Positions 1 to 7,857 of a DNA stretch of 64,000 nt are shown piece after piece (within the stretch, counting starts at the first letter, position 1; every line of letters begins with the position of its first letter). The translations under genes and the position numbers were made by a program. Location: contig NZ_SNWM01000005.1 in the NCBI RefSeq assembly GCF_004362245.1, positions 186,001 to 250,000 of the forward strand, written 5' to 3'. The stretch is from Pedobacter duraquae. Its GTDB lineage: Bacteria; Bacteroidota; Bacteroidia; Sphingobacteriales; Sphingobacteriaceae. The notes under the pieces were generated by a model. It worked only from the letters and a program-made list of their open reading frames with translations. It did no database searches and was not told the origin of the DNA.

Positions 1-81
1 TATCCTGCGGATAAGCAGGAAAGTCGTTTAAATGCGCTACAAATGGGCGCGAATTTGATTCAGTACGCATTAACTCAGTAA
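1..81 (+). CDS. C-terminal end of an unidentified protein (partial)
   Basis: An open frame enters from the left edge and ends at a TAA two bases before the ATG of the biotin carrier gene. Only 26 residues are visible, too few to assign a family. The near-zero spacing suggests the same operon as the carrier protein, so a biotin carboxylase or carboxyltransferase subunit is the natural guess, but that is inference from position alone. Confidence 0.5.
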   Translation, partial: YPADKQESRLNALQMGANLIQYALTQ

Positions 82-83
82 AC

Positions 84-584
84 ATGTATACAGTAAAAGT
101 TAACGAACAGTTCGAATATAAAATAGAAGATCAACAAGGGGTTATCTCAGTTAATGGTGATCCCGTAATTTTGGATATCGCAGCTGTTGCAGATGGGAAA
201 TTTCATGTTCTGCATGAAAACAAATCTTATAATGTAGAGCTTGTGGATGCTGATCCCTTAACTAAGCAACAAACAATTAAAGTAAATGGCACGCTGTATC
301 ATCTGGATATTGCTGATCAGTATGACAGTTTGTTGAAGCAACTTGGTATGGATGCCGCATTAGCAGCAAAAGTTCATGAGGTCAAAGCGCCGATGCCTGG
401 GCTGGTGCTTAAAATCGTCGCGGCAGAAGGTGATGAAGTAAAGAAAGGTGACAACCTTATTATTCTTGAAGCTATGAAGATGGAGAATATGATTAAATCT
501 CCTGCGGATGGAAAGATCAAGCATATCCCGGTAGCGCAGGGAGATAAAATAGAAAAAAACACCGTTCTTATACAGTTTCACTAG
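84..584 (+). CDS. Biotin carboxyl carrier subunit of an acyl-CoA carboxylase
   Basis: A 166-residue protein whose last 70 residues form a biotinyl/lipoyl carrier domain. The biotin attachment motif EAMKMEN is present, with Lys132 as the acceptor, preceded by the usual APMPG turn. The carrier shuttles carboxyl groups between a biotin carboxylase and a carboxyltransferase that acts on acetyl-, propionyl- or a related acyl-CoA. The N-terminal half is not AccB-like and resembles the stand-alone carrier subunits common in Bacteroidota acyl-CoA carboxylases. It follows an upstream gene by two bases, so it is probably the last gene of a carboxylase operon. Which acyl-CoA is used cannot be told from this subunit. 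Confidence 0.9.
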   Translation: MYTVKVNEQFEYKIEDQQGVISVNGDPVILDIAAVADGKFHVLHENKSYNVELVDADPLTKQQTIKVNGTLYHLDIADQYDSLLKQLGMDAALAAKVHEVKAPMPGLVLKIVAAEGDEVKKGDNLIILEAMKMENMIKSPADGKIKHIPVAQGDKIEKNTVLIQFH

Positions 585-588
585 AAAC

Positions 589-613
589 AAAAAAGGAGCG
601 ATAAACGCTCCTT
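589..613 (-). terminator. Rho-independent terminator of gldJ
   Basis: An 8-bp inverted repeat (AAGGAGCG / CGCTCCTT) with a five-base loop. Read on the minus strand it is followed by a run of six T. It lies 20 bases past the gldJ stop. It also sits just after the plus-strand carrier gene and may stop both transcripts, but the T-run is only on the gldJ side. Confidence 0.75.
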
Positions 614-633
614 CTCAAATACCTATGTTTGTG

Positions 634-2241
634 TTAACTCTTTTTAGGGTTAAATGGTCTTGCTTTTTCAGCTTTAAACTGTGCCTTTCCTACAGAGCTA
701 ATCTCAGATGCGCCGAGCATAGTCATAGCACAACGGAAGCCGATATCGGCTGTAGCTTCGTCTTGGTTGAGGAAGCGTCTCGTTGCTGGATTCAACCAAA
801 GTGCCTGGTCGTCCCAAGAACCACCCTTGTAAACTCTTGATTTATCGTTAACAAGTGTAGTCTCCCCATAAAGCTCACTTTGCTTGTCACGGTATCCACG
901 CTGATCAGCATAGCTGTTTGACGCGGGTGTTGCCGGTGCTGGAGCCGCCGCTGCAGCTTGTTTTTCTGCCCAGGTCTGTTTTTTGCCAGATGTAGCGGCT
1001 ACAAGAATTGGATTATTGTATTTGTCTTTAGCGATTTTTCCAGATGTTGGGTCAAGTGATTGTTTGTTTTGGTATAAGTTACCGCGATACGGGTTAAAAG
1101 CATCTGCTGCTTCAAACGTACCTTCGCGATATACATCAGATACCCATTCATTTACGTTTCCTGCCATGTTGTACAAACCGAAATCATTTGGCTGGTAAGA
1201 ACGTACAGGTACTGTTAATCCACCCTTATCGTTTAATGTACCACCAACACCCATGTAATCACCCTTAGTACGTTTAAAGTTAGCTAAAATTAAGCCTCTG
1301 GTTGACTTCTTTGCTGAACTTAGACCTAATCCATTCCAAGGATATATTTTGTTGGTATTGACGTTCTCGTATTCAGTATTGCCAATCAGGCCAAGCGCGG
1401 CATATTCCCATTCAGCCTCAGTAGGCAAGCGGTAAGGTTGTTTCAATACTCCGTCCTCAAGTCTTACTGTACGTGTAGGAGTTGCTGCTCTTCCTTTTGC
1501 GCCTGCTGCTGGTGCAGCTGACGGACTCAAATCCCTTGGCGCATTTTTTCCCTTATCGTCATATTGACCATTCAGGTAAAGGTCAGTTGTAAATGGACCT
1601 GTTGGTTTTGCTGTAGGAGTTGCTCCAGCTTTACCTTTTTTAGCGGTACCGTTCAATTCAGCATAGCTAGTCATTTTACCCTGTGAACGCAATAAATTTT
1701 CATTCACCCTGTCCGTTCTGTAAACACAATATCTTTGCGCCTGTTCCCAGCTTACACCTACTACTGGATAATCCTGATATGCCGGGTGCCTCAGGTAGTT
1801 GTCTACGTAAGGTTCATTGTACGAAAGTGGCCTGCGCCATACCAGTGTGTCTGGAAGCTCATTGTAATAATATTCGTAGTCGGTAGGATAGGTGCTTTTG
1901 ATCCAATCCAGATACTCAAGCCACTGAACATTGGATACTTCAGTTTCGTCCATGTAAAATGACGATACCGTTGTTTCCCGTTTGTGGTTGTAGTTGCCAA
2001 GTTCCTGGCCAGAAACTTCCTGGGCACTTCCACTCATCACGAAAACACCACCTTCAATTTCTACAAGACCCGGTCCCGGAGCACCTCTTCTATAATTATT
2101 GGCAACCTGAAAGCCACCAAATTCTTTTTTGTTATACTCCAGTCCGGTTTTTTCGGAGATGGAGGATTTCTTTGACTTACAGGAGATTATAGTAGCTATA
2201 ACCATCAAAAGGCCAAATGGATATATGTATGCTTTTCTCAT
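634..2241 (-). CDS. gldJ: Gliding motility / type IX secretion lipoprotein GldJ
   Basis: A 535-residue lipoprotein with a lipobox ending at Cys21 (TIISC). The mature part is a formylglycine-generating-enzyme (SUMF1) fold that has lost an obvious enzymatic role. GldJ-type landmarks are the APGLVEIEGGVFVM start, the SFYMDETEVSN segment, the NYLRHPAYQDYPVVGVSW stretch and the closing GFRCAM. GldJ stabilises GldK and the outer-membrane part of the type IX secretion and gliding machinery in Flavobacterium. Two Ala/Pro/Gly-rich insertions (about residues 200-255 and 395-450) lengthen it. It is transcribed divergently from porV. Another SUMF1 lipoprotein such as GldK is the main alternative, but the sequence matches GldJ better. 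Confidence 0.85.
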   Translation of the reverse strand: MRKAYIYPFGLLMVIATIISCKSKKSSISEKTGLEYNKKEFGGFQVANNYRRGAPGPGLVEIEGGVFVMSGSAQEVSGQELGNYNHKRETTVSSFYMDETEVSNVQWLEYLDWIKSTYPTDYEYYYNELPDTLVWRRPLSYNEPYVDNYLRHPAYQDYPVVGVSWEQAQRYCVYRTDRVNENLLRSQGKMTSYAELNGTAKKGKAGATPTAKPTGPFTTDLYLNGQYDDKGKNAPRDLSPSAAPAAGAKGRAATPTRTVRLEDGVLKQPYRLPTEAEWEYAALGLIGNTEYENVNTNKIYPWNGLGLSSAKKSTRGLILANFKRTKGDYMGVGGTLNDKGGLTVPVRSYQPNDFGLYNMAGNVNEWVSDVYREGTFEAADAFNPYRGNLYQNKQSLDPTSGKIAKDKYNNPILVAATSGKKQTWAEKQAAAAAPAPATPASNSYADQRGYRDKQSELYGETTLVNDKSRVYKGGSWDDQALWLNPATRRFLNQDEATADIGFRCAMTMLGASEISSVGKAQFKAEKARPFNPKKS

Positions 2242-2346
2242 AGGATGCTTATCGGTATTACTCTAATAAGTAAAATTACGGAAAAAAAGGTTTATGCTCC
2301 AAAATATTGCCTATAAAAGTTTTAGCAGGGTTTAGCTTACAATTTC

Positions 2347-2377
2347 TTTGAAAAGTATCAGGACTATGCTAACTTGC
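2347..2377 (+). promoter_or_regulatory. Bacteroidota-type promoter of porV
   Basis: TTTG (2347-2350), a 19-base spacer, then TAACTTGC (2370-2377). This is a close match to the -33 TTTG / -7 TAnnTTTG promoter of the primary Bacteroidota sigma factor. It leaves a leader of about 26 bases before the porV ATG. Confidence 0.6.
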
Positions 2378-2407
2378 AATAAAATCCTTTGATTTTTTTT
2401 ATAGCGG

Positions 2408-3577
2408 ATGAATTTGAAGTACTTTTTAAAGATTGCAGCGGGCGTTTTTTTATGCAACTTTTCATGGGCTGCGCACGCTCAGACTGTGCAGCCTGGTACT
2501 CAAACGAATGGCAGTGCCGCCAATAATGTGGTTACGGCTGTCCCTTTTTTGCTGATCACACCCGATGCACGTTCTGGTGGGATGGCTGAGACCGGTGTTG
2601 CCGTGCAACCCGATGTGAATTCCATGAGCATTAATCCGTCTAAACTCGCTTTTCTGGAAGCCCCATATGGATTTTCTGCATCCTACAGCCCCTGGTTAAA
2701 AAATCTCGTTCCTGATATAAACTTAGGTTATGTGAGTGGTTTCTATAAACTGGATAAAAGTAGCGTTATAGGTGGCTCCCTACGTTATTTCTCGCTGGGG
2801 AGGATCCAGTTTACCGATGCCAATCAACAGGATCTCGGAACGTACACACCTAGTGAGCTTGCTATAGATGCGACCTATGCCCGCAGGTTTGGCGATGAGT
2901 TTTCATTAGGTACTGCCGTAAGATACATCTACTCTAACCTCACGGCGGGGCAGTTTTCTGCAGGGCAGCAAACCAAAGCAGGTAAAGCACTCGCTGTGGA
3001 TGTTTCCGCATATTACCGTAAGCCAACCTTTTTTCTGGGCTATGATGCGATAGTAGCCGCAGGGCTAAACATTTCTAATATTGGAACGAAAATGAGCTAT
3101 GTGGATGCCGGAGATAAATACTTCCTGCCTACAAATATGAAACTCGGAGTGGCCTCAACTTTTATCATTGATGACTATAACGAATTTACACTGGCCTTAG
3201 ACTTCAATAAATTGCTTGTGCCAACACAGCCGGTGTACGATACAAATGGAAATATTATGTCCGGTAAAGATCCGAACCGTTCTGTACCTGCAGGTATCTT
3301 TGGTTCTTTTAGCGACGCCCCGGGAGGGTTTAGCGAAGAATTGAAAGAGGTGACGGCTGGACTCGGATTAGAATACTGGTACCACAAACAGTTCGCTTTC
3401 CGTACCGGATATTTTTACGAGAGTCCGAAAAAAGGCGATAGGCGTTATCTGACGCTCGGTGCCGGATTAAAGTATAATCAATTTAATCTTGATGTAGCTT
3501 ATTTACTCGCTAATGCACAGAAAAGTCCGTTAGCAAATACCTTAAGATTCAGTCTGCTGTTTAATTTCGGCAAATAA
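2408..3577 (+). CDS. porV: Type IX secretion outer-membrane protein PorV (LptO)
   Basis: A 389-residue beta-barrel precursor with a signal peptide cleaved near residue 25 (AHAQ). The mature start, PFLLITPDARSGGMAETGVA, and the SINPSKLAFLE segment are hallmarks of PorV, the 14-strand barrel that receives cargo from the Sov channel and presents it to the PorU sortase. It is needed for export of most type A C-terminal-domain cargo. It is divergent from gldJ. In several other Bacteroidota porU lies between or next to these genes, but here it is absent from the window. ispF follows after 10 bases and may be co-transcribed. Confidence 0.92.
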   Translation: MNLKYFLKIAAGVFLCNFSWAAHAQTVQPGTQTNGSAANNVVTAVPFLLITPDARSGGMAETGVAVQPDVNSMSINPSKLAFLEAPYGFSASYSPWLKNLVPDINLGYVSGFYKLDKSSVIGGSLRYFSLGRIQFTDANQQDLGTYTPSELAIDATYARRFGDEFSLGTAVRYIYSNLTAGQFSAGQQTKAGKALAVDVSAYYRKPTFFLGYDAIVAAGLNISNIGTKMSYVDAGDKYFLPTNMKLGVASTFIIDDYNEFTLALDFNKLLVPTQPVYDTNGNIMSGKDPNRSVPAGIFGSFSDAPGGFSEELKEVTAGLGLEYWYHKQFAFRTGYFYESPKKGDRRYLTLGAGLKYNQFNLDVAYLLANAQKSPLANTLRFSLLFNFGK

Positions 3578-3587
3578 AAATATACGC

Positions 3588-4070
3588 ATGAAAATCAAAG
3601 TAGGTTTCGGGTTTGATGTACATCAACTCAAAGATAACCATCCATTTATAGTTGGCGGCGTAGACCTCCAGCATCACAAAGGAGCCTTTGGGCATTCGGA
3701 TGCTGATGTGCTCCTGCATGCCATTTGCGACGCGCTGTTAGGTGCAGCAAATCTCAGGGATATCGGTTTCCACTTCAAGAATACCGACCCGCGCTGGAAG
3801 GGTATTAGCAGCATTGTTATCCTTAAGGAAACGGTAAAACTGATCGCCGAAAAAGGCTGGTCTATTGGGAATATTGACGCCATGCTCTGCCTGGAAGCGC
3901 CAAAGATTAACCCTCATATTCCTGCCATGCAGCAGAATATTGCAGCCGCCATTGGTATGGATATTGAAGACATCAGTATCAAGGCAACTACCAACGAAAC
4001 AATGGGTTTTATTGGCAGGGAAGAAGGCGTGGTAGCCTACGCAGTATGCCTGATCGAACGCCCCAGATAA
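3588..4070 (+). CDS. ispF: 2-C-methyl-D-erythritol 2,4-cyclodiphosphate synthase
   Basis: A 160-residue protein of the usual length for the family. It converts CDP-methylerythritol 2-phosphate to the cyclodiphosphate in the non-mevalonate isoprenoid pathway. The zinc-binding residues Asp10 and His12 in GFGFDVHQL and His44 in DADVLLHA are all present, as is the ATTNETMGFIGREEG segment near the C-terminus. It lies 10 bases downstream of porV, suggesting a shared transcript without functional linkage. Confidence 0.97.
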   Translation: MKIKVGFGFDVHQLKDNHPFIVGGVDLQHHKGAFGHSDADVLLHAICDALLGAANLRDIGFHFKNTDPRWKGISSIVILKETVKLIAEKGWSIGNIDAMLCLEAPKINPHIPAMQQNIAAAIGMDIEDISIKATTNETMGFIGREEGVVAYAVCLIERPR

Positions 4071-4112
4071 AACAATTCCTTCTATTACTGGTTAGTAAAA
4101 GAAAAAGAAATT

Positions 4113-4331
4113 ATGAAACACGTAATCAAAATGGGTTGTGCATTTTCTTTTGCAGCCCTCTTATTTAGTGCCTGTACCATGGGCGATAAGGGAAGTGAAA
4201 AGGTTCCCGATTCATTAAGCATTGATACCACCCAGCAATCGTCAATGTCCTCTGGAACGACAACGACAGGGATGGATTCTGCGGGTGCAGACAGTACCAC
4301 TAAAGATTCTACAACAATGCAAAAAAAATAG
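4113..4331 (+). CDS. Small Ser/Thr-rich lipoprotein
   Basis: A 72-residue protein with an N-terminal hydrophobic stretch ending in a lipobox (LFSAC, Cys21). The mature peptide of about 50 residues is almost entirely Ser, Thr, Asp, Gly and Met and is probably unstructured. No family is recognised. It may be a small surface or periplasmic lipoprotein of the kind often seen in Pedobacter. The start is the only in-frame ATG with a hydrophobic segment after it. Confidence 0.7.
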   Translation: MKHVIKMGCAFSFAALLFSACTMGDKGSEKVPDSLSIDTTQQSSMSSGTTTTGMDSAGADSTTKDSTTMQKK

Positions 4332-4377
4332 TCATTTAACTCCCAGGTTGCCTAAACAAGCCTGGGAGTTAAACGAC
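4321..4377 (-). terminator. Terminator of the YceI gene
   Basis: A 17-base inverted repeat with one mismatch (arms 4331-4347 and 4361-4377, core TTTAACTCCCAGG / CCTGGGAGTTAAA) around a 13-base loop. On the minus strand the stem is followed within two bases by eight T, where the plus strand has A at 4321-4328. The T-run therefore serves the minus-strand YceI gene. The hairpin also faces the end of the small lipoprotein gene. Confidence 0.75.
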
Positions 4378-4415
4378 TATTTAAATAATCTCGAAACCCG
4401 AGGGTTCGGTTTATA

Positions 4416-4946
4416 TTAAGCTTGTTTCACAAACTGTAACTCGCCAGCAACACGTACTTCATCGCTTAACATCACACCGCCTGTTTCAAGCGCTGCATTG
4501 TAAGTCAATCCGAAGTCGCCTCTTTTAAATTTGCCGCTCATCGTAAAACCTGCTTTTGTGTTTCCCCATGGATCTACAGCTGTTCCACCAAACTCAACAT
4601 CCATCGTTACCGGTTTAGTAACGTCTTTGATGGTCAGGTTTCCGGTTAGTTTATAATCATCACCGTCTTTTATCAATGATGTAGATTCGAAGGTGATAGC
4701 CGGGAATTTTTCAGCATCGAAAAAGTCACCTGTTTTAAGGTGTCCATCTCTATCAGCATTTGATGTATCGATAGATGCTACCTCAGCCTTGAATGATGCT
4801 TTGGCGTCAGAGAAATCTTCTGTTTCAGTTTCCAGTTCAGCAGTAAAGCTTTTGAAGCTTCCTGTTACTGTAGTGATCATTAAGTGTTTTACTTTGAATT
4901 GTAGTTCGCTGTGTGTTGGATCTAATACCCATTTAGTAGTTGCCAT
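4416..4946 (-). CDS. YceI family lipocalin-like protein
   Basis: A 176-residue YceI-domain protein: DPTHSELQFKVKHLMITTVTGSF at the start, KTGDFFDAEKFPAITFES in the middle and FTMSGKFKRGDFGLTYN near the end. The family forms an extended lipocalin barrel that binds polyisoprenoid or other amphiphilic ligands. No signal peptide is seen, so this copy is probably cytoplasmic. I start it at the ATG giving MATTKW rather than at an upstream GTG, because an A-rich ribosome-binding stretch precedes that ATG and the candidate -7 box (4980-4987) lies inside the longer version. It is likely a single-gene transcript. Confidence 0.9.
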   Translation of the reverse strand: MATTKWVLDPTHSELQFKVKHLMITTVTGSFKSFTAELETETEDFSDAKASFKAEVASIDTSNADRDGHLKTGDFFDAEKFPAITFESTSLIKDGDDYKLTGNLTIKDVTKPVTMDVEFGGTAVDPWGNTKAGFTMSGKFKRGDFGLTYNAALETGGVMLSDEVRVAGELQFVKQA

Positions 4947-4979
4947 ATCTTTTATTTTTTTAGATTCGTTTGAATACAA

Positions 4980-4987
4980 CAAATTTA
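4980..4987 (-). promoter_or_regulatory. -7 box of the YceI gene
   Basis: TAAATTTG on the minus strand fits TAnnTTTG and lies 33 bases before the preferred ATG. No good TTTG is found at the -33 position, so the call rests on the -7 box alone. Confidence 0.45.
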
Positions 4988-5032
4988 CGGCGGGATAGTT
5001 GGTCACACATTGATGTATGATAAGAAAAATTT

Positions 5033-5617
5033 CTAGCGGAAATGCTTGTTGGCAAGATCTTTACGTACGCGACTTAGAGATTCCGGCGTGATGCCAAGAT
5101 AAGAAGCAATCATCCATTGCGGGACGCGCAGGGTGAGGTTTGGATATAGGCGTATAAAATCGAGATAGCGCTCTTCAGCGGTTGCGCTGAGCAGCATGTT
5201 AATCCGTTTCTGCATAAAGCGAATCGCATTATTCAGCATGGTATTATTAAGTTCGTTGAAGCCCGCTACATGTGTAGCGCCCACAGTGAAATAGTCTTTT
5301 GGAATGATAACAGCTTTAGTGGGTTCAATGGCGTCCACATAGAAGTCTGATGCCTGATTAAACATGCTGTTCCGTTCGGAAAGCCACCAGCCTTCAGGAG
5401 CAAATTGAATCACATGAGCTTTGCCTTTACTGTCAATAGAGTAACTCCGCATCAATCCATCCAAAACAAAATAAGTTTTTGATGATGTGTCGCCTGCAGA
5501 TAATACCAATTCATTTTTCTCAAACGTTTTTACCTTAAGGTCTTTTGATATCAATTCAACCTGTTCGTCAGTAAGGGCTATTTTAGTTTTCAGGTAATTG
5601 GTAAACTGTTCAGGCAT
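5033..5617 (-). CDS. Crp/Fnr family transcriptional regulator
   Basis: A 194-residue protein. Residues 20-115 form a cyclic-nucleotide-binding-type beta-roll (VLSAGDTSSKTYFVLDGLMRSY), followed by a long dimerisation helix and a C-terminal winged helix (MIASYLGITPESLSRVRKDL). This is the common short Bacteroidota Crp-like regulator. No cysteines suggest an iron-sulphur sensor. The ligand is unknown. It starts 15 bases after the FeoB-associated small gene and is probably co-transcribed with it. The YceI gene downstream is a possible target, by position only. Confidence 0.9.
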   Translation of the reverse strand: MPEQFTNYLKTKIALTDEQVELISKDLKVKTFEKNELVLSAGDTSSKTYFVLDGLMRSYSIDSKGKAHVIQFAPEGWWLSERNSMFNQASDFYVDAIEPTKAVIIPKDYFTVGATHVAGFNELNNTMLNNAIRFMQKRINMLLSATAEERYLDFIRLYPNLTLRVPQWMIASYLGITPESLSRVRKDLANKHFR

Positions 5618-5632
5618 ATGGGAGTCAGAAAG

Positions 5633-5791
5633 CTATTTTTGTTTGGGCTCTATAGCCGAGAAATCAACGCCACATTTGCAGTTCGACCCACATCCTCCTT
5701 GTTTTGGTGAGATAGAGCGATAGATCATGCGGCCAACGTACCATAAGGCGGCTACAAAAAGTGCAAACAAGATGATCGTTTGAATATCCAT
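5633..5791 (-). CDS. FeoB-associated Cys-rich membrane protein
   Basis: A 52-residue protein: one transmembrane helix (about residues 4-24), a short basic stretch, then GGCGSNCKCG with three cysteines. This is the pattern of the small FeoB-associated Cys-rich proteins found beside ferrous iron transporters, thought to assist iron transport or metal binding at the membrane. No feoB is visible here. The ATG sits three bases after a TAGCTTTG box, so the mRNA may have no leader. A Crp-type regulator gene follows at 15 bases. Confidence 0.75.
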   Translation of the reverse strand: MDIQTIILFALFVAALWYVGRMIYRSISPKQGGCGSNCKCGVDFSAIEPKQK

Positions 5792-5794
5792 ATA

Positions 5795-5802
5795 CAAAGC
5801 TA
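5795..5802 (-). promoter_or_regulatory. -7 box directly before the FeoB-associated gene
   Basis: TAGCTTTG on the minus strand is an exact TAnnTTTG match. Its last base is three bases from the ATG, so the expected transcription start falls on or next to the start codon. Confidence 0.5.
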
Positions 5803-5840
5803 ATTATTCTTATGCAGATCAGGGTCTACAAATTGTCAAT

Positions 5841-7028
5841 TTAGGGTTCCATTAAACCTACCGTCCCACCTACCCAGTCAAAGTCTTTGTTATAGCGTAC
5901 GCCAATCATTTTCCCGCGACTAAGTCTTGCCAAGTTGATGCACAACCTGGGCTCCTGTCCGTCTGGCCAAAGGTACAACAACCGGATTTCGGCTTTAACA
6001 CCGCCGCTTGGCGAAATTACAGCAGGTTCATACTGCACCTTTTTTTGGAGGATCCAATTTTCCGGGTCTTCAATTTTATCAATATCTGCCCGGCTCACAT
6101 CGATGATCACACCCATTCCTGCGAAAGAAAACAACGGTTTCAATACATAGTCATGCAGGTTCTCCGGTAAGGTGTCGAGCGTATTCAAGAACCAGGTTTC
6201 AGGAACAAATTTACTTTTCAGAAACGGCATAGTATACTTGCTGATTCGGTAAAACCAATTGGGATGTGTTACCCATTCCACATCTAGTTCAGCCCGGGGG
6301 TCAAAACAATCCATAAAAATTTCTGGTTCTTCGGCTACTTCGTCAAAAATAAGCCGGTTGTAAATCCTTTTAAGGCGAACATTGACACCATTCTCCCTGT
6401 AAAAAAGTTGATCACCTTCCTTGAAAATATCTGTCAGGCTTAATATTTTGATCCCTAGCAGGTCTGCAGTAATGAAAAAGTCGATCGCTGTTTTCTGATG
6501 AATAGCGTCTAGGTCCATTAATGCCACTTCATGTGGCTGGTGTTTGCCAACAATGACCTCCCTGAGTAACTCGATATACGTATCGCGATCGAGGCCATTA
6601 AATAGTGGCGTAAGTGTTTGATCAAGCTCAAAACCTTTGATGTATTGTTCGGCCAGGTGTAATTGAAAACCATATAACGAAGGGAATCCCTGCAGCTCTA
6701 TCAGCATTGGTACAAGCTGGCCTGCATCGTCTTTACAGATCCCAAAATCAAAGGCCAGGAAGTGGGGGTGGTCATTTTCGTTGGGCACTTCCCAGACAAG
6801 AGGTATCGCATCACGCGTTAAGGCTTTAAAAGCAGAATCTTTAATAAATTCAATAATCTCGTTGCCGGCTGTAACCAGCATTTCCTTTAAGTCCGCAGGA
6901 ATAAAAATTGGCGTTTCCGCTACGCGGAAGGCAAGATCTGGGTACCCCTGACCTAATCCCGATAAAAATTGCTGATATTTTTCTTCAGAAAAATCTTTGT
7001 TAAACTGCTCCCTGTATTTTTTGATCAT
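5841..7028 (-). CDS. Divergent ATP-grasp-like ligase of the amidoligase operon
   Basis: A 395-residue soluble protein without a signal peptide. The second half has ATP-grasp features: YVLKPLFSFAGMGVIIDV resembles the lysine plus glycine-rich ATP-binding strand, WILQKK the following hinge strand, and EIRLLYLW with NLARLS the metal-binding end. The first half (MLIELQGFPSLYGFQ, VALMDLD) resembles the N-terminal part of glutathionylspermidine-synthase-like ligases. I infer an amide- or peptide-bond-forming enzyme of unknown substrates. Its start overlaps the end of the glutamine amidotransferase gene by 29 bases, which suggests translational coupling. It is the last enzyme gene of the operon. The fold call is from motifs only. 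Confidence 0.75.
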   Translation of the reverse strand: MIKKYREQFNKDFSEEKYQQFLSGLGQGYPDLAFRVAETPIFIPADLKEMLVTAGNEIIEFIKDSAFKALTRDAIPLVWEVPNENDHPHFLAFDFGICKDDAGQLVPMLIELQGFPSLYGFQLHLAEQYIKGFELDQTLTPLFNGLDRDTYIELLREVIVGKHQPHEVALMDLDAIHQKTAIDFFITADLLGIKILSLTDIFKEGDQLFYRENGVNVRLKRIYNRLIFDEVAEEPEIFMDCFDPRAELDVEWVTHPNWFYRISKYTMPFLKSKFVPETWFLNTLDTLPENLHDYVLKPLFSFAGMGVIIDVSRADIDKIEDPENWILQKKVQYEPAVISPSGGVKAEIRLLYLWPDGQEPRLCINLARLSRGKMIGVRYNKDFDWVGGTVGLMEP

Positions 7029-7851
7029 GATTTCTGATGGTCTGAATGGCTTCGTTTAAAAAGTTTGGCAAGATGATACTTTGTGTTAGCGTAATCCTGG
7101 CAGGATCATCCAGACTGTGCAGCATATCTTCGTACTTTTCTATCCCATGGTTATCAATAATGGCTGTTTTTTTCTCCTCCTGGAGTAGGTACATCTTCAT
7201 GCCCACAGGATCTGCCTCGGGATGAAACTGCGTGCCGATGATTTCTTTAGAGAAACGGATCGCCATCATACAACGCTCAAGGTCTACATGTGGACGTTCT
7301 TTTTCCAGTGCGAGGATCGCCGCTCCCCTGGCCTTAAAAACGTCTTCATCAGGTTCTATAACCTGCCAATCTCTGCTATCTACAGAATAAAAAGGGTTTG
7401 TTAAACCGTAAAAAACTGATTCCTCTGCGCCAGCTTCTGTCAGCGTGATCGGAAAAATTCCAAAGGCGTTAGATTTTCTATTGGTTACCTTTCCTAATCC
7501 ATATTTTAGGCAGGCGAGCTGGAACGAATGACAGATCAGAAAAGCGAATTTCTTCTCCGTTTCGTGCGTATCATTAAATGACTGTATTTGGTCCAGTAAC
7601 GTGAAAAAATCATGCTCCCAGACGCTTCCATTGCCGTCGTATGGGCTGCCAGGCCCTCCTGATGAAATATAGATATGGTAATTCAAATCAGGTAAAGCTC
7701 CATGTTGTCTCAAATCAAATATGTCGAACTGCAGGTCAATATCCTGTTCGTCACGATACTTTTTTAAGATCTCCTGTATGCCGCGCATCCCCTGATTGGG
7801 CGCACCATTGTTCATGTCAATGACGGCCACCTTCACCTGATTTGAACCCAT
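7000..7851 (-). CDS. Class I glutamine amidotransferase domain protein
   Basis: A 283-residue protein with a triad-type glutaminase fold. The nucleophile is Cys107 in FLICHSFQLAC, and the His210/Glu212 pair is in GTQFHPEADP. The oxyanion-type SSGGPGSP turn is at residues 63-70. The domain releases ammonia from glutamine, or acts as a related peptidase on gamma-glutamyl bonds. After residue 215 there is an extra C-terminal region of about 65 residues not found in plain amidotransferases. The gene lies 6 bases after the GCS2 ligase gene and overlaps the next gene, so it very probably works in the same pathway. Confidence 0.88.
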   Translation of the reverse strand: MGSNQVKVAVIDMNNGAPNQGMRGIQEILKKYRDEQDIDLQFDIFDLRQHGALPDLNYHIYISSGGPGSPYDGNGSVWEHDFFTLLDQIQSFNDTHETEKKFAFLICHSFQLACLKYGLGKVTNRKSNAFGIFPITLTEAGAEESVFYGLTNPFYSVDSRDWQVIEPDEDVFKARGAAILALEKERPHVDLERCMMAIRFSKEIIGTQFHPEADPVGMKMYLLQEEKKTAIIDNHGIEKYEDMLHSLDDPARITLTQSIILPNFLNEAIQTIRNHDQKIQGAV

Positions 7852-7857
7852 CCGATT

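Noticed and set aside
4391..4411. Possible second hairpin past the YceI stop
   Set aside because: The pairing CGAAACCC / GGGTTCG leaves too short a loop and a bulge, and no T-run follows.
4947..5006. Longer YceI start from GTG
   Set aside because: The candidate promoter box lies inside this stretch and the added residues do not match the family.
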